64,000 nucleotides of DNA, taken from positions 11,628 through 75,627 of the forward strand of contig LSRX01000136.1 of assembly GCA_001939145.1 (NCBI GenBank). Direction: 5' to 3'. Below the pieces are notes generated by a model. The model saw only the letters and a program-made list of their open reading frames with translations, was not told the DNA's origin and made no database searches. Shown here in pieces: positions 34,020 through 44,912 of this stretch; the first letter of the stretch is position 1, and the number at the start of each line of letters is the position of its first letter. This stretch comes from Symbiodinium microadriaticum. Its lineage: Eukaryota > Sar > Dinophyceae > Suessiales > Symbiodiniaceae. The translations under genes and the position numbers were made by a program.

Positions 34020-36800
34020 TGTCTGACAGGAAAAGCGATCTGATGCGATCGGCGCTTGCCCTGCCTTCAAGGAAGGGTTCTGCACCCGGTTGATCATGTC
34101 GCTGTCAGATACTCGCATTTGGTTCGCTGCGCTGCTGATATTGGCCAAGGGTTGTTAAGGCTTGGTCCCTCACTCAGGTGCCCTTTTACGGATGCCAGCG
34201 ACATCACGAAACTCCAGGCCCGGATGCCAGCATGTTGCTGGTCAAGGTGGTGAAGGGGAGCTGCGAGTCTTCTTTTAGGCTCAGCTTGCTGCACTTCCCC
34301 CCAGCCATGCCGGCGAGGCCCGGGGTGCATTAGGTCAAGCTGGCTGCCAATCCCCACCTGCCCTGCCATGCCACGAATGACGAGACCTGAACCTTAAGAC
34401 GAGACACAGCATCACTAGCTTCCATGCGCAGGGCTCACCATGCTCATACTGCATAGTGGCATAGCAGCATAGCATGTAGGTGCTTGAATTTGCACCGCTG
34501 CTGCGATGCTAGCAGCCTTACGAGTTTCGCCATGCCGTGGCTTCAGAACTTCGCTTACGCTATGGCTATGGTGCTTTGATGTGCTTTGTTTCTGCAAGAA
34601 ATTGGAAATTCGTTCCGGGGCGTCGGGGCGATGACATCGTCAAAGAGCGACCCCCGTGGTGTACAGGGTAGATGCTCCGACTAGGCCTTTTATCAGAAAC
34701 TGGCGGCAGGGGCCTTTGCCGACTCGCAAGCTACTGGCGTGTCTAACTTTAAGCAAGGGAAGCCGAAGCCACAGCAGGGATTTCGGTCGCCTGAGTTATG
34801 TTTTGTTGTTGTCGTTGCTGTTCGTCAGAGGAAGTATAGAGGATGCAACACTTTCAGAACGTTTTCGAAACGCTGCATGAGACAAGCATGGGTTTGAATG
34901 TAATGATCTTCAGAAGGTTTCGACCACTTGTCACAACTGTGGGCTGACATAGAACCTACAACTGTTGGTGTCAATTGGTCTACTGTTTTATGAGCAGCAT
35001 CCGGCCGTGTCAAGCTGTAGGAGACCAGGATCGACTGCCTCGGTGTCGAAAAGAGCCAAAGATAAACTTGGCTGGAGGCTTTTACATCGCTCAGGCGCTG
35101 GGCGAAAAGAAGAATACGGCTGTGCTTTACAATCTGGGCCCTGTCTTCCGGTTACTGGAGAGAAGAGAGACCCTGCAGGCGTGCACCCCGTGCAGGCCCC
35201 TCGCTCCCTACCTCGTCACGCCCTGAACTTTCCTTAGCCCGATGTGCTCTGCCGACCTCCCCTTCTGCCCCGAGTGGTCAGAGGGGGTGCGGCTGGGGGG
35301 AAGACGTGGGATGGGGCTTAGATGGGATTAGGTTTGAGGGAAACGGATTTGCATCGGTTGTTATTGCCGCTTGTGGTTTCTTCTTGTTGTCATTACGTCT
35401 CTCGGGTTGGGTTTGGGGTTGACGGAAGTGACAAGAACTTTCGAAGGAAACATGCAAGATGCACCCATGGCCTGTCCTGTTACATCAAAACCTTATTGAA
35501 CGCACATGGCAAATGCAGATGCATGATCTCTGAGCCGCGCAAACTTGTCAGATCTGCATGTTGCCGGGGCTAGAACAATTTGCCGCGTCCCTGTTATGAG
35601 CGATGCCGTATCTTTTCGCGAGTTCTTGCAAATGCACGTCATCATGTGAATGCTCTTTTGACTCCTTCCTCAAAGATAACGCCAGAGTAGCATCATTGTA
35701 TCTTGTCCCCAAGTCATTAGCCTAGAGCCTCCTCTGTGTTGAACGGACAGACTGCCATGGCACTGACCGTGGAGGTTGCGCGCCTTGACGGTCACGTGGC
35801 GGCAGTGGCGGCCTTGCTCATCCTAAAGACTTAAGAGATGACAAGGGTTTCACGTCCAGCGGCTGAAACCTGTGCCGGTTGCCCTCAAGCTCTCAAGCCC
35901 GAAGTGTTTCAGGCTCCGTGGTGCAAAAGCTTGTGCCACCAGAGGAGACGGTGCTTGGCCTCAAGAGCCGCTTTGACAGCTCATTTTTGCAATGCTCTGT
36001 TCCTTTCGGTCCAGCAAGGTGTGTTCATCGCGCTTGGGTGCTTCCACCTGCCGAGGATTGCTGGCAAGTGATGCGGGCCTTTCTACTGCCCAGTTCCGAT
36101 TGTTGCTTGACGATCGGGCCCTGCGACGCTCAGTGGCGCCAGACAGAAAGGTGACGGCAGCCTGTGGATCCCGGGTCATGGCTGCCGAGGAAACGAGCTG
36201 TGCCTTTCAGCAGTGGCGACAGACGACATATTGTGGTCTAGCTGCAGTCGGTAGGCAGCAATTGCACAGTCAGTGATCCCACTGGGGCCAACCACAGCTT
36301 TGGATACTGAACAAGGTCACTGCAGTTCGTATCTGTGCCAGTGCAGCGAGCTGGATCGACTATTAGCCCCGCTCTCAGTGGATATGGCTGGGCTTTGTTC
36401 TGGCGACGTTTCGGCCAGAGAGATTTTGCACTTCGCATCTGCATCTGCCTCAGGTTTTGTGGCCTCCTTTGACAGGGATTCCTGCTCTGGTTGGACAGTT
36501 GCTGCTCAGGCAAGCAGGTGTCACAAGTTGCTGTGTTGGCTAGTGTTTTCACAGCTCGAAGACGAATATGTCGTCGCGATTCGTATGTGATTGTGAAAAC
36601 TCAATGGTGTTTGCCTGTCGCTTTTGGCAGCCAGGGCGTGATCCAAGAGCTGCGGACAGCCGGAGTGGAACAGGGCCAGGCCAGCCTCAGCTCGTTCTTT
36701 AGGTGACGTGCAAGCATTCGCAAAGGGGCATCCTTTAGCTGATGGTTGTAGTTGTGAAGAAACTTGGGCATGCACAGTTGAACGAGCATTGACAATGCTA
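34020..36800. other. Unassigned sequence inside the inferred long intron
   Basis: No domain is recognised. Protein-like + strand stretches at 35050-35226 (GGFYIAQALGEKKNTAVLYN) and 35879-36154 (VQKLVPPEETVLGLKSRFDS) may be exons of an unknown gene. No clear joins were found. Confidence 0.3.
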
Positions 36801-36809
36801 AGATGAAAG

Positions 36810-37012
36810 TGGGTAGGTGGGTAGCTGGGTAGTTGGGTAGGTACGTGGGTAGGTAGGTAGGTAGGCAGGGAGGTCGGTAGGTAGGTAGGTAGGTAGGTAG
36901 GTAGGTAGGTAGGTAGGTAGGTACGTTGGCAGGTAGGCAGGCAGGCCGGTAGGCAGGTAGGCAAATAGGCAGGTATGCAGGTAGGTAGGCAGGTAGGTAT
37001 GTATGTATACCT
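36810..37012. repeat. GGTA tetranucleotide array
   Basis: About 200 bp of imperfect (GGTA)n with GGCA variants on the + strand, degenerating into ATGTATGTAT and ACATGCATG at its end. The same unit occurs in the same orientation at 48.0 and 52.8 kb. Confidence 0.9.
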
Positions 37013-37157
37013 GCATGTACGCATGCGTTCAGGTACACATGTCCGTATGCATGCATGTGCTCATGTACATATATACGCATGAATGCATGTCGCAGTGCAC
37101 GCATGTACGCATACATGTCGGTAAGCAGACCGACAGCTCATGCATTCATAGATTCAT

Positions 37158-37166
37158 ATACACACA

Positions 37167-37196
<30 letters not shown>
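37158..37196. repeat. CA dinucleotide repeat
   Basis: Near-pure (CA)n run. Confidence 0.9.
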
Positions 37197-37197
<1 letters not shown>

Positions 37198-37267
37198 GAA
37201 AACAGACACAAGCGCTGGGGCATGTTTCCGCAGTGGGTTTCTTCAGAAATGTGTGCAGACAGTGCAG

Positions 37268-40200
37268 GTTCTGTGGATCGACTTTCACAGCTCCGGGGCA
37301 GAGGCCAAGGCTTGCGCCTACTTCTGCACTGAGCTGCCGAGCCGGGGCGACCTCGAAGTGGCCTTCGAGGCCACTCGCTCTCCGAAGGTTTGCATCTCTG
37401 TCTCTGGCTATCAGATCATCTTAGGCCACTGTGGAACACCTCCTGTCAGCAAGCTCAAGCCGACTGAAGTCACCCTCTTCCTTTGAGATAGACGGAGCTG
37501 GCAGGTCAAGTCAGGCTTCGACATGCAAGAGCTGCATCGGTGGGCATGCTCACAAGCCAGTGGCAGGGAGATCATCTCCATCACGATGAGTTCTTCTTGT
37601 ATGCGGGGAAGGCCCGTGACTATTGCGATCTTCTACTATGCGGGAGAGCTGTCGCAGGCCGGAGCTGAGAAAGGTGAGTATTGTGTAATTCTGTGAAATG
37701 TTAGCAACCAACAGCATTAGCAGACGATTGCAAAATGCTTTCAACTAGACTGACTTAGCTTGATTCCCACGTCAAGGTCGGAGACGTCCGATGGATTTCG
37801 GTTGGTGGTGGAGCTTGGGAGTTTGCAGCTAGTCAGCTGGCCGTGGCACTGCGTGCTGCGATGCTTGATGTTGTTATCGTCACATTTTGTAAAAGATGTC
37901 TCGGTAATGCAATCGCGACGTACTACAGAGGATTGCTAATCCGGGGGAACCCCGGATGTTTCGCTTGCGTGCTCGGTTTATCTTGGTGTGCACTCAGGGG
38001 GGTTCAGCGCGAACAGCTTCTAGCGGTTGATGCTCACAATGAGCACCCAGACGATAATGCCATGTTCTGTGCCTACTACACGGCAGCACGACAAGGCCCG
38101 GTTCCTTGCAACTATGCTCAACCTCCCTGTCGTTGGGCAGTAATTAACTGCTCCAGAAAGCTCAGGGGGTGGGAGCACCAGGGGGGGGGGGAAGCTTGCA
38201 CCCTATGACTGCTCCCAGGCTCCGGGCCCGTGGCGCTGGATTGGAGAGCCTTCAACCGACAATGCCAGCCTGCTAGAATTCATGTGCGGATTCCGCCGAC
38301 GGGAGGAGGGAATGGAAGCCTGCTACAGGTCCATGTGGCGATTGGTTGTGGGCACCACTGTAAAACTCGCTTGAAGAAGTTGGGGAGCCGTTTTTGTTGG
38401 AAGGCAAGCATGACGCAGAGGGTTGTGGGTGAAGTCGTTACAGTGGTGCTCCTTGTCTTTAATGAGGTGATTGGCAGGTGCATTACCTCAATGGCAGCTC
38501 CGTTGTGAAAGACGAAGAGGTGACATCAATCACAGCGTCCTCGAATTGTGCGGGTCGCACTGTGCCGCGGATGAATGCTTTGTCAGATTTAAGTCAGATG
38601 GGCAAACTTTGTCTATGGAGTGCCGTTTGGTGATTTTAGCTGCTCTGCGGGTCGAACTGTACTGCTGCTCGAACTGTACTGCTGCACTGACGCCCAGGTG
38701 CAATACGCGTTCTGGCAAGCTGCCGGGGATCTTCCGGAGCATTTCCACGTCGAAATGGCCAACGATGCATGGGAAGAAGCTGCAAAGGAGCTCCTTCGCA
38801 AGCTTGTAGATGCTGGCGTGCAGCAGGGACAGGCTGGGAGAAAGAGAGAACTAGTCGCACTGGCGCTAAACTTGGTTGGCATCGCTGTCCTTCCTCTGCA
38901 GGTTTTGTCCATCGATGCTCACAACAAGGGATGGAATAGCGCTGCAGTCTTGCTGGCAGTGGCTCGCCCAGGATGGGAGGATGCAGGTTGCAGCTACAGT
39001 TTTCAAGCTTTAAGTCCAACACTGAAAAATAGGGGCAGCCTCATGGCATGCAAAACTGCTGGCTGTCTGATAACTGTTGTGCAAGAGGTTGTGCGACGAA
39101 GCCGGCCTGGACGTGGGCCTCTTGAGCTCAGCTGTCAAGTGCGCCGCGATGGTGGCTGGGAGCTTCTTTATCGGTGGGCCGACCAGGCACACAGCGTGGC
39201 GCTGACGAACCCGCCTCAGCTTGCAGCTTAAAACTAAGCCTTTCACATGCCGGAGAAAAGTTAAGCCTCGAACACCCGACAAGCTCTTCACCCGGCACCC
39301 TCCGATGCACTTCCGTGATTGTGAATCGAAAGCCCAAATTTCCCCGTGGTTTCAGGGGTGCCTGACCCGTTCAGGATTCTCTGAGCTCGACTCGAGTTTT
39401 CTAGAACCTTCTTGTAGGCTGGGCCAGGGCTTCGGGTTTTTTCAAGATCGAAAAGCGAAGCGCCGCCCAGAGCTAGAAGCAGAGAGAACCGACCAAAATC
39501 GTAACTGCCAGGCTGCAGTGGGCAAGCAGGTTGTGTCAGTGACAGGCTGCAGCTCGGGGCCGGGCCGCTTGGTCTGGATCCAGATGCCAGGGGCGGTACT
39601 GGGTCAGGTTCTGTCAGGATAGGCACTGTCGCTGTAGTAGTAGCTAGGAACAGGAGTAGGTAATAGTGCGACGACTTACTACTATTGCTATGTCTGGTAG
39701 TCTTGATAATATGAATAGCAAATCATGTGCGGATATTGATCACCCCTCTTTCCACTTCTGAGTACAGCTTGAGCAATTCTCGTTTCAATCTCGATTGGAT
39801 AGAGCTCCGGGTTCAGAACGACTAGCAAGTCAAGAAGAGCAACATCAAGAGCACATCAGGATTGGTATAATACGGTTATGGCTAAGTGGTTCGTCTGCGG
39901 TGTAAGGCAGCTGTGGACTGGCCTTGCTTCTGTTTCTGGCAGAACCTCGACCGGAGATGAGCGCCGCTGGGCATCTTAGCTCTTAACCTTTGCCATCAGG
40001 AGCAGCAGAGAATGGAGACTTGCTGCTTCTGCAATGTTCACCTCAAGCTGAGCCTGGACAGAGCAAGCTGCACACTAAGCCTCATTCCTTGAGTTGTGGC
40101 AGAGTCAGAGGGTATGTGAGACTTTAGAGGAAGCCCGAGGCTTCTGACAAGTTCACGGTCAGGCTGTGGACCATGTTGCCAGCGCCGCAGGGAGCTGGAA

Positions 40201-40445
40201 CGGTGCGGCTGACGAGCTGCTCCAGCTGCTCCAGAATCGAGGATTGTGTTTTCGGCCGGTATTCCCGGACTGCTTCAAGGTTGGGAGGGCTGTGGCGGGT
40301 AGGTGTAGGGTAGCAGAGAGTCTCACAGTCCCGCTTTCACTGTCACGCAGCCAGTGAGACGAGCGTTCACCGTAAGCGATGCGCAAGCTTGCGGCAGGAA
40401 TGCAACAGGGACAGCTGCTGAGTATTGATGCCCACAACACGGAGC
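37268..40445 (+). CDS. Repeat protein with five diverged IDAHN modules
   Basis: Unrecognised gene. A module recurs on the + strand: a helical lead (WEEAAKELLRKLVDAGVQQG), a core like QLLSIDAHN, then a segment ending in a hydrophobic AYY-like run. Copies: 37268-37387 (VLWIDFHSSGAEAKACAYFC), 37567-37673 (IISITMSSS, then IAIFYYAGELSQAG), about 38010-38140 (GVQREQLLAVDAHN, then AMFCAYYTAARQGP), about 38700-39030 (MANDAWEEAAKELLRKL, then after a GC-AG intron VLSIDAHNKGWNSAAVLLAV) and about 40160-40440 (SWNGAADELLQLLQ, then GMQQGQLLSIDAHN). Exons 37268-37387 and 37567-37673 have clean AG|G acceptors and GT donors. The copies differ enough to be old duplications within one gene. Start, stop and several joins are unknown. 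It lies inside the inferred long heme oxygenase intron, so it may instead be part of that transcript or a nested gene. Function unknown. Confidence 0.45.
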
Positions 40446-40558
40446 CCGACTCTCACGCGAGGCGACGAAATACTTGGTCTCTCATGTCCGACCTTGGGCA
40501 AGTATAGAAGGTATGACTGGTTGTTGAGATCTTTGCCAACGGGGCAACCATATCTTCG

Positions 40559-40605
40559 CTCTCTCTCTCTCTCTCTCTCTCTCCCTCTCTCTCACTCTCT
40601 CTCTA
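40559..40605. repeat. CT dinucleotide repeat
   Basis: Near-pure (CT)n run on the + strand. Confidence 0.9.
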
Positions 40606-41515
40606 GGTCGCCCAACCAAACTCAGCATGTTGTCTGCTTCCAGCACAGAATCTCGCAGTACGCATGCCAAGTCATGCAGTGTTGCCCCGGGTGCTTGATG
40701 CACCGGCACAGGTTCAGTGCTCATTTCTCGAGCTCGCTTCCTGGCTGTGGGCCCTTGCGGCTGACCTACAGATGTCGCTTGGCATGTGTTTTGGGACGTT
40801 TGGTCGTGGATTGTGGGTTTTCATCGAGAGCCCTCAGGAGGACAATCTCGTCCACGCGGATCTAGAGCTCTGATTTTGACAAACTCTCTCGTCAGCCAAG
40901 GCTCGAACACCCTCGGTGAATGGCCGGACGTGCACTGGCAAGGAGACTTGCAAGCACAGAAGCACTTCTGCTTGACTCGGGCCCCCTTCTTTAATTGGCA
41001 TGCGGTTTGGTAGTGCATCCAAGGTATCGTCAGGGCTGCCAGCAAGACCACCGTGGCGACGACTGGCTCGAGCAATGAGAGGGGTAGAGTCGTGCTCTAC
41101 AATTTCTTCACAGCGTGAAGTCAGCATGGCGAGACTAGAGCAGACTCCGAAAGGTCCGTGTCCTGTTCAACTCCGAGACCTCGGCGAAAGCTTTCCTGCC
41201 CATAGAGATGCGACTGCGCTGGAATGCCTGAGAAGCAGAAGGACAGACCCAGTGGCCTGCGTCCTCGTGCCAGCCCTATTGGAGAGCCAGACAGGTGGCC
41301 TTTCAGTCGTACGAAGCAGCTCCTTGCGTTGTGCAAGTGCAAGCACCTTGCCCAGTGCAAAGACAGGATTTGCTGAGTAATTGATTGTAGCCTGAGGAGA
41401 TTGCTCACAAGGCCATTGCTCGAGAGTTAAAAAGTTGCCGGAGATGCTTGTGTTACTGCAAATATGCAGAATGCACTTCGCCTCGGTTTCATGCTGGCAG
41501 GCGACGACCGCAGAG
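40606..41515. other. No recognised gene before heme oxygenase body
   Basis: I see no domain or repeat. It probably belongs to the intron preceding the exon at 41516. Confidence 0.3.
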
Positions 41516-44500
41516 GTGACAGTCGGTGGCAAGCCACATGAAGCTCTCATGGACATGCTGAAGACAGTCCACAAGGCCAAGATTTGGGAGCTTCCCGATG
41601 ACATGTCATTGCAAGCGCTACATGGGAGACAGTACGCCTTTGTCTGTTTTCCTTGGAACTCTCAGCGTGACTGCGGTCCTTGTTGCGCGGTTCGTCGAAC
41701 TCCCCGGACCAACCGTTCTGCAGGCGTCCCAGTCGATGAAGCAGACTGTGGGAGCCGATTGCCCTGTCTTCCAGGCTGCTCAGAACATTCTTGCTCTAGC
41801 CGGGACGGGTGTGGGAATTAGCCCAGCGGTGGGTCCACTGCACACTCACTGTGTCCACTTCTTTTGTGGAGGGGTCGAAGCTTGCCCGAAGTGCCAAGCG
41901 ACCTCGGCAGGAGGCCTGCCCCTTCAAGAACTGCATCACATCGAGTGGCACTCCCTTGGCCATGGAGCAGCTTCGATGAATGTTAGGTCAGGACGTTGTT
42001 CGAATTGCTGCCCCTTTCCTGTAGTGCCTGTTTGTCCGTGACATGAGAGGTTGGAATGGCGTTCCTGGGGGCTTTGGATCGGTGACGAACAGGCAGTGAC
42101 ACTGTGAAGACCGTCCGAAGACTTGTCGGGGGGTGCCACAACTCTGTGACACAACGTCGTTGGAGTGCAGGCCCAACTGGCCGAAGTGCAAGATGAGGGA
42201 TTGGCCTGCAAGCTGAAGGAAGGCGGACGGGTTTCCTTTCCGACACATGTCACATTGTGGAGCTTCCATGAGTGTGCCTTCATGTCGCCCGTGCTTCGTT
42301 GCTGGGCGGCAGTCCTCTAGCCTTGCCCAGGGAGTTCTTCCCCTTTTTTTCACGACTTCGTGGCACCAGACTCTTACAGTCTTACACAACCCGCGTATTA
42401 AACAAGCGGAAACTGGAGTTTGATGATGCTCCAGCTATCTCCAGCTTTGTTCTTACTCCGAATCTTCTCCTGGGGCGTTGTGTTGGCCAGGCACCAAGGA
42501 GGCTCACCAGGCCGCCGAGACGGTGCACTTCGTCAAGGCCCTTGCAGAAGCTGCAAAGCAGGGCGGGAAACCAGATCCGGATCTACATGCCAGCATGTGG
42601 CGCAGGAGTTCGTCCGGGGCAGGGTGTCGCGGCAGTGCCTTGATGCAAGAATTCATTGGGGGAGACGCAGGTTTTTGAGAACGGTGTGCACAGGGACCCT
42701 GCCTCGTGTGACCCAGCTGTCGACTCCGACATTGTGGGTTGCGGGCCTCGCCGAGGAAGTGTCTCTGCAAAGCATTAAAAAGCCAGCAAACGCGCTCCAA
42801 GGATCTATGCCCAGTTCGCCGCGGACCCAGCCGAAATTTGAGACGGCGGTACCATCAGTATAGGCAATCAGCGGCTGTACCACGCTGCTGCTAGGACGTT
42901 TGGCCCAATCGCAGCTTCATTGCAAGCCCCCTTTCCCGCTAAGAACGAAGCTCCTGATCCTGCTGCGGAATTTTGTAGTATGCTTTGAACACGTCGTAGA
43001 AAATACCCTGCTACCTAGCTAGGTCACGTAATTCAAGATTCTGGGCATTCCACGGTTTCTTGTGCTGGAATGGTCCACTGGGTTCAAACTTGTGTCCTGC
43101 CGATGTATGTGCGAACGGACGAATATGTTCGGATTATGCTCGGCCTGTGTAAGTTCGGCGATCGTCTTGAGCAGAGCCCTGAGGTGGTAAACCTCTATCA
43201 CATCTACGGTGCGCTCGAGGAGGCTTTAGAGGCAGCGCTGAGGTCTTTTACCCTGCTAGCGTGCGTCGTGTGCCAGCAGTTCAGTCACTGGCCTGAGACA
43301 TTTGCGGTTCCAACAATCGTCTCAAACGCAAGAGAGGCAAATGCTGAACATCCTCTGATCGAGAGCCTCCACTTCCCGGCCGCTTGGTTTTTACCAGCTG
43401 GGTCAGATTCGGATGGAATTCGTGTTTCTGTGGCCGCTCCTCGATCGCGGCGGGTGCTCGTACCAAGTCCCGGAGTGAGACCACAACGGTGTTGTCGCAC
43501 CCTAACATCTCGTACCCGATGTCTTGAGGCAGGGCTTGGTGTGGGGAGTTCTGGGCTATAGGCCCGGCGCCCTCGACCCCATCGAAGTCCGGACCAGTCG
43601 GTATGTACGCCGTGATGCGGTGTAGGCTCCATGTGCCGTGAGGAAGAGTTGGAGAGGACGGCAGCGCTCAAGCAGGATGCTGCATTCTTCCTTGGCGAGA
43701 GCCTTGCCTATTGATAGTTGTTGTGTTGAATGTTGTTACCACACCTTGTTGCTGCCATGATGTGCATGGGAGGATTGTAGCTCTGGCCTGGACAAGGTTG
43801 TGGCCATGACAGTTTGTGCCAAGTTTGCTTAAACGGCTCCAGAGGAATTGGCAGAATGAGACGCTGCCATCGAAGACGACAAGCCCCTTGGAAGCCTTTC
43901 AGTAGAGTTTGCCGACCCGACAGCTGGGCCCAGCGGATACTTGTACTTCACCGTCTCGCATGAAGAGATAAATGAGTAGATGGCTGCTCCATCTGCTCCC
44001 TATAGGATGAGAGCTTCACCCATTCAATCTCCAGGAGAATACGTCAACAGGATCAAGCAGGTTCAGAAGGAGTCGCCGGAGCTTCTGATCCCGCATGCCT
44101 ACACCAGGCAAGTGAGCAATTTGCATGAGATGCACGACGCTGGCCAGTCAATGTGTTGCGAGGTACCTTGGTGACCTCAGTGGTGGCCAGGTCCTCAAAA
44201 AGGTACCTTATTTGCAGACAGTCCACTTCTAGCTTGCTGCTCCCGGAGCAGCCGAGGAGCATCGCGTAGCTATTGTTTTTCAAGCATTGTCTGTAGGAGT
44301 CTGTGTGTGAGGCCGCGATACGGGGCATGAAGCTTCCTGACGATGACTCGGGTGACTTAGATGCACATGCTGCTGCCCCCTCAACTTCCCCTTACCGGCC
44401 CGGCATATTGATACGTCCAATTCTTCAGGTTGAGACATGTGAAAGTTCGAAGAGAGATCACCTTGCCTAGAGACAGCTATGGCTCACTCATCTCCTAGAG

Positions 44501-44895
44501 CGTAGAGTATCGTTTTCTCGATGGCCTTCGGTTGTATGGGGCAAGCTACGGTAAAGCAAATATCCGACAACTGTGACGCAGACATTGCACCTCAAGCCAT
44601 CTCCAGCCCCAGATCCAATCTTGCAAGAGTTCGGGTAGATCAAAAAAACACCCTCGCCAGTTCTCTCCTGGGACGTCAGCGTGACATGGGAAATACCCGC
44701 GCCAACTTGCTGACTCAATTTTACATTGGTGTGCATGATAGAGCCTCTGAAGGATGTTTCAGAAAGTCTACCGAGGAATTATCGCGGGTAGCTCGTGCAA
44801 CTACCACAAGTACTGACAGTTTTGTGAGCTACCCAGGCTTCAAAACATACCTCGGGGTCATTCCTGATTCGGAGCGCATTGCGCCAGCCAGCTAG
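41516..44895 (+). CDS. HO: Heme oxygenase, many short exons
   Basis: Heme oxygenase opens heme to biliverdin, CO and iron, in algae usually in the plastid. In-phase exons: 41516-41575 (HEALMDMLKTVHK), 41724-41774 (ASQSMKQTVGADCPVFQ), 41911-41958 (EACPFKNCITSSGTPL), 42171-42222 (AQLAEVQDEGLACKLKE), 42491 on (TKEAHQAAETVHFVKALAE, with the heme-ligand His of the T-x-x-x-H-x-x-A-E motif), one ending at 43126, 43184-43231 (VVNLYHIYGALEEALE), 43337-43378 (ANAEHPLIESLHFP), 43643 to about 43695 (EELERTAALKQDAAFFLG), one ending at 44107 (EYVNRIKQVQKESPELLIPH), 44163-44202 (YLGDLSGGQVLKK, distal-helix signature) and 44312-44351 (AAIRGMKLPDDDS). A last exon near 44735 (FYIGVHDRASEGCFRK) is probable. Most donors are GC and acceptors AG before G. 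The joins around 42560-43100 and 43695-43990 are unresolved. Upstream CPVF/CPFK motifs form an N-terminal extension not found in animal enzymes. No clear lesion, so probably functional. Confidence 0.85.
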
Positions 44896-44912
44896 CCCCA
44901 TGTCCGTGCGAA

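Noticed and set aside
36810..37012. CRISPR-like regular spacing
   Set aside because: It is a plain tetranucleotide microsatellite without unique spacers, in a eukaryotic context.
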